A stretch of DNA of 64,000 nucleotides from NCBI RefSeq assembly GCF_018320785.1, contig NC_054869.1, positions 14,270,698 through 14,334,697 of the forward strand. Reading direction: 5' to 3'. Source of the DNA: Cheilinus undulatus. Lineage: Eukaryota; Chordata; Actinopteri; Labriformes; Labridae. This document shows positions 13,900 to 26,446 of the stretch, in pieces. Under the pieces are notes generated by a model. The model saw only the letters and a program-made list of their open reading frames with translations, was not told the DNA's origin and did not search any database. Within the stretch, counting starts at the first letter, position 1; the number at the start of each line of letters is the position of its first letter. A program made the translations under genes and the position numbers.

Positions 13900-16569
13900 T
13901 GTCTGATAGTGGTGAATTATTTCAGAGGGATAATCAGGAGCTTGACCGTACAGGTCACATAGTTACATAGTTTTTAAAATCCTCATTTATACTAATATGT
14001 CATCAAACTGCAAGCATGGCTCCAATTTGCCTACCTAAGAGGATAACGTCATGCTGTAAAATGATTTCAGGTGCAGTATCTTTAATGTTCAGTGAGCACA
14101 AGTATAAGTACTTATCCTGCATTCAGTTAATTTCAGAAGTCTAATGTCAGAGCTGAGAATTTGTTACATGAACTAACCCGAGCTGAATGCACTCAAGTTA
14201 CTATTTCAATTTGGGAGGGACTTAATACAAGTGGATGATGATTAATCTTACATGTTTGGAAATGTGAAATGCCTTTGGTGAATAGACTCCATGATGTCGT
14301 CATGTAATTTAAGGCTGAAAGCAGGAGTCAGATACTGGTGGTAGTGATGGAAGGATATAGGATGAGATGAGCAGTGGATTCAGACAGACACCGATGAGAT
14401 GGCTTTGAGGTGGGGATGAAGGATTCGGATTGGACTTCTAGGGTTCTGGACCTGTGTACAGATGAGATGTAATAGAGGTGGCTGGGGTGGTGGAGGGTTG
14501 TAGCAGTTGCACTAAAATGAGAGGCTGATTACGGAGGAGAGGAGAACAGATTTTGAAATGTGACAGAAGTAAAATGATTGGATTCAGAGAAGTCGTGGCA
14601 TGTTGCGATTGGATTCGAATTTTATTTAGTAGATGCCCATACCAGCTGATTACCAGAGCAGAAAAACGGTCTGATACGTGAATGAGTGATAATGAATGAA
14701 AGAATACATGGAATTAAAACAGTCTTCCTGCTTGAACTTATATGGATATGTTCTGCTAGTACAGCATTATTATCAAGTATGGAACACTGAGGAATTAAAT
14801 TTTTTTGCTTGATAACTTTCATTGTCAACACTGAGTCGACATAAACATAAAATTGGGGAATAAACCTCCTTAAACCATCTCTTAAATCCTTGAAGTTTGA
14901 GGGCCAAATATTGTTGAAAAACAGAGCAAGATGCAAACAAAGTCCTATCACTAAAACAGTTACTTAAATCTATGCTACCATAATGTGAAAAAAAAAAATT
15001 ACCCAGGTTAATTCTACATGGTATTGGACATTTTTTTGACTGTTAAAGTCAAATTGCGATTTAGCAGCAGGGGGTGTCTCAGCTCTTCAGAGGACAAATC
15101 CGAAAGTCCACTCTTATATTAATGGGTTAGTTCCTCATTAAAATATTTATATGTAGTTTTACTCTCTTTTAAGTTTCTCAAGAAATTTGTATGCTCTGCC
15201 AAAAGTTTTGAGTTGTAATGTAGCAACGTGAAGCTGTTCATTCAAACATTCAACACACCATAATTGGTGCTGATGTAAGGAAAGTGTGGAAGTGATACCG
15301 CTTAGAGTGTACTTTATCTTGGTTAAACATGACTTCCAAGAAAACCACAATGAGTTATTTGTAAAGTGGGAAATATCCTTCCTTGTTGCTGCTTTGTGAC
15401 TCAACATGAATAAGGTGGAAGTGGTACATGGCGACAGGGAACGGTGCTTTCCCCATCTTGTGAATGTTACAGTCACAGATCCTTTTTTAACTACAGATCC
15501 TCTTCCAAACCAAACTGGACTAAGGCCCACACCTACCTCATAAAGCTGCTGTACAAATGAGATTCAAAGTTATGTGTGGCCCACTGTGCAGCTTGGATGT
15601 TGATATAAATCCTGTAATATAACTTACTTTATAATACTAAAGAATTCAAAGACTGACAACCTTTTATTTACTGGAGGTTTTCACCTCTTCCAGCTTTCTT
15701 AAACCCAAGATCAACAACATCCTTTGTGATAGGCAGTGGACTTGGCTTTCCTTGGTGTGTTCTAATTCTCCTGGAGATATTTTAGGATGGTCTGTATGAA
15801 TTAGACAGTGTTCACTTTTCTCTCTGTGGGGCTGTTCAGATCTACCTGATTCCAGAGTCGCTATTAGCCTCCTAATAAAGGCCAGATTGTGGGAAAACTG
15901 GTTGTTAATGTGACCCGGCTGTGGCTTGCTGAAAGACGTTCCCACAAGTGGTGTAGGACAGAGGCTGCTCCATTTTTCCTATCCACAGGAAAAATGCTAT
16001 CTGTTCCCTTACTGCTGCAGACTCTTTACTTGCATTATTTTCCCCTGAGAGATTTAATAGCTTTCTATCTTACTCTTGACATCAGCTGTGAGATTCAATG
16101 ACTCAGTTTTCAATATGAGTCCATTCACAGCTTCTGTCGCAGAACTCAACTTTTCAGACCTGAATACAAAAACCCAGTCATAAGTCTACAGAATGCTGGG
16201 AACATTTCTTATCATGCAGATTATCTACAAGGTCTCAGGCTTTAAGAGACCTCTACTACTGTAATAGGGCTGCCCCTGACTAAGAATATTCATGGCTGAC
16301 TTTTTTTGTTTTTGTTTTTTTAGAGCAAAGACTGTATAAAAGATGGCTGACATCACAGCTTAGCAAAGGAGAGTTTCCTTTCAAGATCTGCATCCTTTGA
16401 AGGGTGATCCAGCTCATCAAGGACCAAACCTTCATAGCCCACATCAAAGTCATAATACTTTAGGATTTTTATTATGTTTATGACCATTTGCCAGAGATAG
16501 CCAGAGGCCAAGGGCATTGTGGTTTTGGGTTATATGTACCGGACACAAGTCTGTGTTGGCCAATCTTGA
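13900..16569. other. Intergenic with two unassigned minus-strand frames
   Basis: Open frames at 14622-14951 (109 codons) and 15159-15530 (123 codons), both minus strand, are longer than most chance frames here. I recognise no family, no initiation context and no exon boundaries, so I do not call genes. 14330-14600 is purine-rich with many GATGAG words. Confidence 0.3.
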
Positions 16570-17610
16570 TACACTGTATTGCCAAAAGTATTCACTCACC
16601 CATTCAAATAATTGAAATCAGGTGTTTCAATCACTTCCACGGCCACAGGTGTATAAAATCAGATACCTAGGCATGCAGACTGTTTCTACAAACATTTGTG
16701 AAAGAATGGGTCGCTCTCAGGAGCTCAGGGAATTCCAGCGTGGTACTGTGATAGGATGCCACCTGTGCAACAAGTCCAGTAATGCAATTTTCTCACTCCT
16801 AAATATTCCACAGTCAACTGTCAGTGGTGTTATAACAAAGTGGAAGAGATTGGTAATGACAGCAACCCACCTGCATCCAAGCCATCCATCACCAAGCGCA
16901 ATGCAAAGCATCAGATGCAGTAGTGTAAAGCATGCCGCCACTGGACTCTAGAGCAGTGGAGATGCACTTCTACATCTTGCAATCTGATGGACGAGTCTGG
17001 GTTCGGCGGTTGCCAGGAGAACAGTACTTGTCGGACTGCATTGTGCCAAGTGTAAAGTTTGGTGGAGGGGGGATTATGGTGTGGGCTCATTTTTCAGGAG
17101 CTGGGCTTGGCCCCTTAGTTCCAGTGAAAGGAACTCTGAATGCTTCAGCATACCAAGAGATTTTGGACAATTCCATGCTCCCAACTTTGTGGGAACAGTT
17201 TGGGGATGGCCCCTTCCTGTTCCAACATGACTGTGCACCAGTGCACAAAGCAAGGTCCATAAAGACATGGATGAGAGAGTTTGGTGAGGATGAACTTGAC
17301 TGGCCTGCAAAGAGTCCTGACCTCAACCCAATAGAACACCTTTGGGATGAATTAGAGTGGAGACTGAGAGCCAGGCCTTTTTGGGCAACATCTGTGTGTG
17401 ACCTCACAAATACGCTTCTGGAGGAATGGTCAAAAATTCCCATAAACACTCCTACACCTTGTGGAAAGCCTTCCCAGAAGAGTTGAAGCTGTTATAGCTG
17501 CAAACGGTGGACCAGCGTCATATTAAACCCTATGGATTAAGAATGGGATGTCACTTAAGTTCAAATGTTAGTCAAGGCAGGTGAGCGAATACTTTTGACA
17601 ATATATTGTA
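16570..17610 (+). mobile_element. Tc1-like transposon with both terminal repeats
   Basis: The left end (TA)CACTGTATTGCCAAAAG...TATTCACTCACC and the right end GGTGAGCGAATACTTTTGAC...AATATATTG(TA) are inverted copies of about 28 bp flanked by TA, the Tc1/mariner target. The interior carries transposase pieces: an N-terminal helix-turn-helix segment beginning MGRSQELREFQRGTVIG (about 16706-16757), and a catalytic half (about 16984-17480) with [26 protein letters not shown] containing the second Asp, and [15 protein letters not shown] containing the final Glu of the DDE triad. The region that should join them is shortened near 16,870-16,950, so part of the DNA-binding/linker segment is lost, and the first-Asp context (MDESGF) is in another frame from the downstream half. 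A dead, internally deleted copy. Confidence 0.88.
16932..17486 (+). pseudogene. Tc1-like transposase catalytic half (broken)
   Basis: This 184-codon open frame is the longest uninterrupted coding stretch of the Tc1 element at 16570-17610. From about residue 18 it reads as the DDE catalytic domain: [33 protein letters not shown], the second catalytic Asp in [11 protein letters not shown], and the Glu in [16 protein letters not shown]. The first Asp block and the DNA-binding half are out of frame or deleted. The last residues (GKPSQKS) leave the family frame, whereas [15 protein letters not shown] sequence is readable in the next frame (PEELKLL). It cannot make active enzyme. Confidence 0.75.
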
Positions 17611-17754
17611 TCTCAAGAAGGCTTACGGGATTTTCTTTGCACAAATTCCCAATCTGACTCAGGATGAACTAATTTGATTTTTGAAAGAACACCCCATCCA
17701 CCAAAGTCCTTACACTCTCCAGCAACTGTATAGCTCATGGAAGCATGGAACCAT

Positions 17755-18817
17755 TAAGGGTGTAAATCCCCAGTTTGATCATGATACTATAGGTATCAAT
17801 TCTGTGGCCAACAATATGATATTTTACGAGATCACAAAATCTGCCATGATATGATTCTAAATCAATTCAGTTCGATTCTGTGATCTGATTCTATACAGTT
17901 CCTTTTTATATAGGAACCTATAATGGATTTTGAATGATTTTATGCACCAGTTTCACACAGCTACAGAAAAGCAGTTTAATTGCTGAAAGGTATCTGTGTT
18001 TAATGAAAAACTGCGTGTTTAGCAAATAGAACAAAGGCCTGTGTTTCACAGTTCCAGTTTTTTAATGTTAGCGGGGGTAGACATAGAGCAGCTGTCCTGC
18101 TTGTATCATGTAGCTGTCTGGCAATTTGTATTTTCATTCTAAATTTAATGTGAAATGTTGGGCTATAATCCCAAAGGAGGCATGAAACAGCAAGCTTTTC
18201 ACTTTCTGCTGCAGAGCCTGCATCAGACATTACTCACGCAACTGCAGCCATACTGAGGGGAGAAGGGTTTCCACCAAAAATGACGATATTGAGTTTTTGC
18301 AGATATCTGACATGCCAATATTTACAAAGAAATTTAAGCTGATATATTCACAGATTCATAGCTGCCTATATGATAATTCACTTCTTGAGCTCATATTTAC
18401 TCATACCGATCACACAGCGATAATATTGTGCATCCCTTATTTCTATTTGTAAACAAGCTCATACAGCAATCGAATACAGGTAAAAACATGCAAGCGTAGG
18501 CGGCAAAAAAATAGAGAGCCCATCCTGATTTAGTCTATGTCTGATATAATCCAAACAACTGAGAGATGAGAGGATATCCTCTTCAGCCTCTTCATCTAAG
18601 AAGCTAGCTGTTTGCAACTGCCACTAGCTCGTTTTAAAGTTCAGGCCGTAACACAGCTCAGCAGAAACTGTCAACAGGCATGCTGGAGAAATTTCAGAAT
18701 AAAAGCGTAGCTTAGACGTGATGTTGTAGATCGACGTTTTAATTTCTATTGATCTGGTTGGATAATTGATCAACAAATCGATGTATCGATAAACATTGAT
18801 GGATCATTACATCCCTA
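17755..18817. mobile_element. Putative hAT-like element, AT-rich
   Basis: The left end TAAGGGTGTAAATCC and the right end, read inverted (TAGGGATGTAATGATCC), match as degenerate terminal repeats beginning TA(A/G)GGNTGTAA. Flanking octamers GGAACCAT and ATAACCAC agree at 5 of 8 positions. The interior has CGAT-rich words near both ends (for example ATCGATGTATCGATAAACAT at about 18778) typical of teleost hAT-type non-autonomous families. A minus-strand 76-codon frame (18000-18230) is not recognisable as transposase. Confidence 0.45.
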
Positions 18818-18929
18818 ATAACCACCAGTTAGTAGCTGACCCCTATCAGCTTTAACAGCGGCACCAAAATAAGCGCAGTACCCTTATTATCATCATCAAA
18901 CAATTAATCTAGATCTAATAAGACCAGAC

Positions 18930-19262
18930 TTCTGTTCTTAATCTTCTCAAGTGAGCTAACAACCTTCAAGAAACCACTAAAGTGTATTAAAACTCAGCTT
19001 AGAATGACCTTTGAGGAGGGCCATGATCATTCCTACATTTTTACATTTTACATTTTGCATTTACTTTTGACTGTTCGGTTGTGCACTTTATTATGAAAAT
19101 TTCTTGTTAGAATTGGAGGATTCTTTCTAAATTAATGTTGGTTACATGCTGCTACTATGATAATTGTTAATGTACATCTGTGTGTTCTTAACTGTTAACT
19201 GTTCTTGTACCATTATCTGCAAACCAGATATCCCCCCTGTGGGACAATAAAGCTCTGCACTG
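18930..19262 (+). mobile_element. LINE 3' end (L2/Rex-type)
   Basis: The segment ends in ATATCCCCCCTGTGGGACAATAAAG, the 'CCC-TGTGGGA-(C/T)AATAAAG' tail of teleost LINEs. Upstream, CTTCAAGAAACCACTAAAGT...AAAACTCAGCTT resembles the coding end that specifies FKK-LKT. This is a 5'-truncated plus-strand copy with an eroded ORF. Confidence 0.55.
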
Positions 19263-20629
19263 AACTTTGTAGGTCATAAGCCCGACCTCCTTCATGTTAC
19301 TAGAGGGAACATGGGTGAAAGTATAAAACTTTGATACATGTCATATAAATTCTTCATAAACATGGTTTATGCCATTATACTCATGATCATGTAGGACATT
19401 AATACCTGTTGATCCCTCCTGCACAGACTCTGTTCTATATGAGTGATATGTCAGCCCCCATCTCAGGGATATTTTGACTTCATTTTTGTCAACAGGAGGA
19501 AGTAAAGATGTGTTTTCCACTTTTGTATACAGTGAATAGTTAACTAGTCAGGAAACTGAACATAACTCAAAGTATTGTTGTATATCCATCCTTTCTCCCC
19601 AGCTTCAGAGCTCACACTATTTGAAGAACGTGTTATCCTGAACGTAGATCTATTTAATCTATCTGTGAATATGTGTCTGTGAATTCTTTATGACCACAAG
19701 TCTACAATTCATTACATGCTTCCTCTTGTTCTGTTCACTGCTGTATGTATTGTGTTTTTTTTCTACACTTATGATGCTATTTAAAAACAGAACAACAGAG
19801 TAATTTAGAATGCCTTTGGATATTTTCCATTAATTTTTGTGCTATGGAGCTCCACGCTCTTATCTGGAACATTGGAGCTTTTCCACCTAAAAAGCCTCTA
19901 ATTGGCAACCAGCTTTGCACCTAAAATTTCAGACACAACAGGAATATAGTGGAACATACCTGTCTCCTTGCCTCTCCATTAGTGGAACAGGCTTGTCTGC
20001 ATGGGACTGCTTAATTCAAGCTGCTGTGCAATAATGTGCTCTGGATCTGCTTGGTGCCAGGCCAGCAGGTGAGGACTTCACAGCCAGAGCATCCTGCCCC
20101 ATTATCCAGAGAGGACCATTTCTGGTTCCCACAACAGTTTTTAATAATTTGGCTCATTTCTCAGAACTCTCTTCAAACAAAATATGATGGATTTAATGTG
20201 TTTTTGTGAAAAACAAACCACATTTTCCCTAGTTTTTACTGTTCATTAAGAAAACACGCCTGCAATGCAAATCTCAGGGATTTTTAAAGGCTTTGTGAAA
20301 ATGGCAAAGCTTGGGGGCTTAGAAACTAAGTGCCTTTTTCCATTTTTTAGTACAAGTGACAGTAACTAGGATGTGAAACTCATTTGCAATCCTGGTGGGA
20401 AAATATTACAATTAGTTATATTTTAAAACTCTTTTGCGCTGCTCACTTTATTGGCTAAATGAAATCCTGATAATAGGTGAAACAAAATAATAATTCCCTT
20501 AAGAGGCATAACAGTTTAAACAACTTAAAAAATGCTAACAAAATTCTGTGTGTCTGCTAGTACAGGAGAAAAACAACAGCAATTTATACATTAACCTTCT
20601 ATCATAACTTCTTTGTGGTTGTGAATATT
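19263..20629. other. Intergenic, no recognised feature
   Basis: No exon, RNA gene or bounded repeat was recognised. Confidence 0.35.
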
Positions 20630-20971
20630 TTAGATAAGCGCAATATTGAGGGCATAATATCGGCACTGGTAGATATTAGCTTAAAGAGTTAATTATTGAT
20701 ATTGGCAGATTGGAAAATTTGCCGATATTTGAAACCATTATAAATGTAAATATTGGCCATATGTACAAATATGTTTGTGAAGTTTTAAGCAGCACATACA
20801 GACCTACGTCAGCTGAAGTCTCTTTCTTGGTTCATTTCTTTAGTTTTAAAATGTATTCTAAGGATTGATCTGTCTTTCTAGTGTAACCTTAAACTGTTAA
20901 GTGTGTTTTCAAGACAAATTTGGGCCAAAATTCTTGAAAAATTTCAATCATAATGTTAACATCCAGCCCTG
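20630..20971 (+). repeat. Interspersed repeat family 'ATATTGG', copy 1
   Basis: This copy shares ordered phrases with 34631-35005 and 43956-44358: GGCAGATATTAGCTT(A/G)AA(A)G, AATATTGGCCATATGTACA, TTTGTG(A/G)AGTTTTAA, CAGACCTACGTCAGCTGAAGTCT and a closing block with ATCCAGCCCTG. All three copies have the same orientation. In the other copies the termini resemble hAT-like (A)AGGG(C/A)TGCA inverted ends. Boundaries here are approximate. Confidence 0.6.
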
Positions 20972-23900
20972 TATCAGACACATTTATTTAAAGGAGCACT
21001 TCAACTAACAGGCAATGATCAAAATCTGTATTTCAATTAAAATGTCAATGGCAAAATTCTGCCTTTTGTAGCTTAAAGAAAAAAAATAATAAAAAAAGTG
21101 TAAGTCTTCTGTTAGTAATTAGCACTCGATTAACTCATCCTTTCTAAGGATTTATGTTGGTTCATTTCAAAGAAAACAAAGCTGTATTTCAGGTCCTCAG
21201 CTCGAATAAAACCCCAAATCCACAGTCACACGATACAGTATGTGCTGAACAACTGAGAGAGAAAAAAAGTCAGTTAACCTCATAAACTTCACTTAGCGCA
21301 CTGCTACAGCACTGGCGCTCTTTAGAGGAGCTGAGGCACAAGCATCCCTCACAGCGGGACAATGTGCTCGAGGATAATCAGCTCAATAAAAGTACATCTG
21401 CCTTTCACGCTGCTCTATACTGGGACTGCACAGGGACACAATGTCCTGTTGTTTTTTATGTTTCACCCCTCTTGACAAATAATTTCATGCTGCAGGATGA
21501 ACATTAATCTATGCTGTTCATTGCTGGGTTTATTGAAGGGACATGCCAAGTAAATTTTAGAGTTTTTGCTGAAGTTATTTTCCCATTTACGAACGGCAAG
21601 GCACAGCAATTTCATTTTATATATATGGAGACAAGCAATACCTTGCACTAACATGAACTAACCTAAGAAAGAAACAGATGCAACACAAGGAAATGCAAAA
21701 GCAATGAACAATAGTGTAAGCTCCATTTAATGAGAGTTTCAGTGTAATTTTAGGCACATCCTGTGGCCCTCATTGTGAGATGGAGACTGAAGGTTACAGC
21801 CATCCAACCAATATGTGCCATCATTTAGCTGAAATTTCATACATCATAGTATATGAATGGATTTATCTCCATGACAACTGAGAAAATTTCATTGAGTAAG
21901 ATAAATCCCATTGATAAAGGCCACAAGTGGAGCCGAACGTTCCAGAAAAGGTTAAGTGAGTGGGTCTGTGTTTGATGTCATTGGTTAGTCTGCTGTTTCT
22001 GAGGGAAAAAGGAAAGGTAGTAGGGATCTTATAGCTCTATTTGTTTTAAAACTTTACAATTTGTGGAAAAGGCACCATGGGACTGTCTTCAGAAGATGCA
22101 ACTATGCACAGTTAAAAAAACAAAAACACAATGTCTAAATTCTGCCAGCAGGGGACCATCAATCAAGATGATAGATGTTTTGAGATGCACTGCTCAGCTC
22201 TGCCCTCCTCTGCTCACCTCCACTGCTTACTTCCTGTTTTGAATTTGAATTCTTGTTTGGATTTAGGAGTGTACTTAACAAAAATTGCAATGCGAGTTGT
22301 GTTAGACTGCTTTCAGAGTAGCTTGTGATGAAGGCCACTTTTGACAGCTTTTCTCCTTCATTATGAAATTCATCCAAAAAGCAAAAATGGTGGTTTACTG
22401 TTTTGTAAATACCACTTAAGGAGAGAGTTTTTGGGATACTGTATTCCTCAGAGATTTGCGATGGGAGTCGATGCATCTTTTTCAGAGAAATGACTCGAAC
22501 AGTCACTCAGTGTTAGGTGATTTATAGTCTGAAGTCTTAAGTCCCTGCAAAGTCACTGTTTCTACAAGAGGGAAAGTGTTGCAAATTAACAAATTTAATT
22601 TTTCTGTATCTTGATAATACACAACATTAGGCTGTATAATTCCTGCTCGTCAGTAATTCCTTTGTCATCCCCAATATAGCCAAGCAGTGACATTTCACGG
22701 CACACATAAACACAACAAAGCTTTACTAGCTCGGTCTTGTTATAATTAAGACATCTGCCGAAAATCATAATTTCAAATTAGCTACAGCAGCCTCGGGTTT
22801 CCTCTTTATTAGCACCTATGGTGTTACTCATCTTGCTCACATACACAACTAATGGAGGGGATAGGTGCGTTATCAGGCTGAAGTTTGTATGTAAAAAGTA
22901 CAAAAAAATGGTCCAACCAGACACATTATTTAATAAATAAAATAAATAGAATAACCCCAAACTAGTAGTATTTACATTTTATTTTACCTCAGTGTGGCAC
23001 ATCTTGTATATACCTATATATAAAGATTGATCTCTGGACTGTATGAATCGATTTTGTAATTAAAAAATGAGAATCTATCTGAATGAGAGAATCAATTTAT
23101 TTTAGTTAAACAAACTGAAATATATAAGTGACACAGGGTCGGTAAATTTTGGATTACTGTAGACATTTCAGTGTGAAAATTCTACATTTGTACCTTTAAA
23201 GTCATATATGACATTGATTGTGTTGCTGAAGTAATCTTAAGTATTCAGTGGTGTTGAACAGGTCACAGCGCCCTGCAGTGTTACAACAGTCTGCTCTGGA
23301 TAATTAGTTTTTACAGACCTCTCACTCACAGTCTGGTGATGGAAAGTGAAGATTCAGACTCTGTGGTGGAGATTTACTTCCTGTGTGCACTAGATGTGTG
23401 TGTGAATGCAGTCATGTCAGAAAACACTCTTCATTCTCATGTCTGTTTCTGCTTGCACAGCTGATTTCAGTACACAGCCTGTCTGTGAATAAGACAAGGA
23501 GAAAATGCCAAAGACTGCAGTTCATCAACTAATTGTCATTATCAGCCTTAATCAAAATGATTGAAATATTGGTTGCCATAAACATGGCCTCGACACAGAC
23601 GAAAACTACTTCATTGAATTATGTTTGGACAAAGTTTTTATTTATGAGTGAGAGATAACCATTAGTACGCAGTATTACAGGCAAAGGGAGGATGAATGGA
23701 AACAGTATGTGGAGGCACTGCAGACATGAGAAGCCAGAATGAAACTCTTGGGAGTTTCAGACTAACAAATGAGTAAAGATAAATAATTTATTTCTGTAAT
23801 AAAGTGGTATTTGAACAGTCAGGCAACAGAGATTGGATTTGATCTTAGCAGTCCCAGCGTTTTTTCACTCTGTCAGACTAGTCTACTGTGTTCACTGTGG

Positions 23901-25385
23901 TCGTGTGTGTCAGCTCAGCATATAATGAGTAATATAAATATGTAGCACAAAGACCCTCTCTGAGTATTTTAAACAAGCTCTGTTGTTTGATTACATAGCA
24001 GCAGACTAGATTATATAATTACACAACAAACCAGAAAGAACTTTTCACTCTCTGAGTGTATATTTGTGCTCCACAGCAGTAATCCAAAAAACACCACATA
24101 AGAGGTTTCCAGGTTTTTTCCAAAAGTTTTTGGAACAATGTTTTTGGGGTTTCCTGATTTTTGCTATAAAAATGTTTCACTTCTCAGAAACTAATTTTAT
24201 CCATGAAAAACACTGAACAACTACATTTTGAAGGCATCTATTTATATGATTTGCATTAAGCCCACCGCGGAAGCTAACAATATTGGCTTCTCTAATTTTG
24301 TAAATTACATGGCAGAAAGTAAAAGGCCTTAAATCTGAAATGGGTTGTTGTTGGCGTAGGTGAACATGTTCTGGCAGAACAAATTGTAATAGTTTGTTTT
24401 ATGAATACAGTTTTTCTGGACACAGTGTCTTGGGAGCGGAGACGAGCAAAGTAAGCTCACGCTGTGTGGGCAGCAGAGGGCTGACCTCAGGATGGGATAA
24501 AAGTTCTGAATGTACTCGTACATTAACCAGTCAAACCTGTGCATGGAGCTTTCTAGGCTATCAATCCACATGAACAACTTGATTTTGATGTTCACCAATC
24601 AATATTAATGCTTAATTGGTTATGAGATATTGTCCTCATAAAATCAGAAGAAGCAATTTTGATTTCAGTGATGTTGGTTTCCAAGACAATCACCCCAGCT
24701 CACTGGTTTATAGTTGTCATTGTAGATTCTATATTAATATGGACAGGGAAGCAGCCATTCAGAAGTAAAGCCAGAATATTAAGAGCCCCCCAGCTGACTG
24801 GCAGCAGCGCAGGTCATTAACTTCACCTCTTCCATGGTAACAGATGGGACATGGGTCAAACACTGAAGTTAAAAACTTTTCTCCTGTTGTGACAGTTTAT
24901 TATTCCTACTTGTGTGCATTCGCTCATTTTTCTGAGTATTTTGATATTTAAAAAAAAGTCACGATCAGCAGCGTTGTCTTTACAGCATTGTTAACCATTT
25001 ATTAGCGTATAGAGGGAAAAGTGAGAGAAAATAGCAAGAACTAACAATTTTAAGCAGACAAGTGGTAATAATTCAGTTCACTGACAAAGAGCAGGTAGAT
25101 GGGTGAAAAAGTCCCTTAACATAAGACAGAATTTAGCTACTTTATTCTCTTTACTGCTCATCGTAGTTTGTTGTATGCCATTTTCCAGGTCTGCATCTTC
25201 TCAAAGGTGCATCTGAAGACTGATTGCATCTCAGTTAAGCACTGAAGGCTGTCCCATTTTGAAGACCTCTTTGAAATGCTGCTGGATTCCTTTGTTTCCT
25301 GTCCTTGAAGGATCCAACCATTACGCCCTTTGTAGCTCATCATATTTTGAGATTTTTTGTGCATCAATTCAACCAAGCTAGCAGA
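20972..25385. other. Long intergenic stretch, no recognised gene
   Basis: Short open frames only (largest 115 codons at 22159-22506, minus, unrecognised). Around 23030-23100 there is ATCGATTTTG/AATCTATCTGAATGA-type sequence suggestive of another degenerate hAT-like repeat, but I cannot bound it. Confidence 0.3.
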
Positions 25386-25500
25386 CTCTAAATACAATAC
25401 AGTACAATAACTTTATTTATCCCCGAAGGGAAATTCATTTGTCTGGAGTCTCATCTGTTTATGGTAGAATTATATAGTCTTATTGCTGATGGTATGGGCC
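25386..25500 (-). mobile_element. LINE 3' tail
   Basis: Read on the minus strand: GAATTTCCCTTCGGGGATAA, then ATAAAGTTATTGTACTGTA. This is the same CCC-TTCGGGG-ATAAATAAAG tail class as at 5276-5345. It is a 5'-truncated LINE insertion, with only about 100 bp assignable. Confidence 0.6.
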
Positions 25501-25612
25501 AAATATGGGCCAAGGGGCCAAGTAATTCCTTTTAATTAAAAGTAATTGATTTCAGCTCAACAAAATAGCTACAATACATATACTAACATCACATATACAC
25601 ATATGTACATAT

Positions 25613-26438
25613 TAGGGGTGCAACGGTATTTGTATTTATCCCATACCGTCACAGTAAGGCCGTCACGGTTCAGTGCACACAGTAATACGACGAATATGTC
25701 TGAGTATTAAAAAAGTCGAGTTCTCACTTCAGTCCAGGTGGCAGCAATGAGCCTAAAAGCTACCAGCAACCATCATTACAGAAGAAGGAGCAGTTACAAA
25801 AACAAACAAAGAAGAGTGATGGCACATGTAGAGTTAGAAGAGCTGCCGGCTTCTGTGAATCATATTAACTTTACCTTCAACTATCAGCCTCGGAGGAGTG
25901 AGAGAGGGACTCTGCAGCTGTGTCACAGGTAAAGTTATCCTCAGATTTCACACGGCTTTAACCTCTCTATCCCCCAAGATGGGCTGTGAAAAGCTTTTCC
26001 AAACTTTGTAGTCGGTCCCATTGGTTAAAAAAGTAGTCCAGTGCTGATGTCCGTGTTGAAATTGGCAAAAAAGATGCTAATTTGCATACTTATGAGCTAA
26101 CTTGCGGTTGTGTGATGATGTGTTCAAGTTGGCTGGGAAGTTTTAGTGTTTAAAGAATGGGTATAGATATGTCAATATATCAATGAAAATAACCTAGTTA
26201 TTCAAAAATATATTTATTTATTCATATTTTTAATCATTGAAGAACTTTTGGAGGGAGGTCACAGTATTATTTAGATTTTGAATTTATTCAGCCTATTTAT
26301 TTTAATGCAATTTAATAGAAAAATTGAAATTAAATTTTATTTATCCGCTTCAATCACCGTATCGAAAACGTACTGAATAGTGACTTCAAAACCGAGGTAC
26401 GTACCAAACCAAAATTTTTCTGTACCGTTACACCCCTA
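25613..26438. mobile_element. Non-autonomous hAT element with perfect 8-bp duplication
   Basis: The element starts TAGGGGTGCAACGGTAT and ends ...CTGTACCGTTACACCCCTA. The inverted right end (TAGGGGTGTAACGGTACAG) matches the left over about 16 bases with one change. It is flanked on both sides by GTACATAT (25605-25612 and 26439-26446), a perfect 8-bp target site duplication, diagnostic of the hAT superfamily. The interior has a 64-codon frame at 25738-25932 with VELEELPASVNHINF, which resembles the start of a fish hAT transposase ('ELEELPAS'), followed by non-coding AT-rich DNA. So it is a deletion derivative of an autonomous element. Confidence 0.88.
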
Positions 26439-26446
26439 GTACATAT

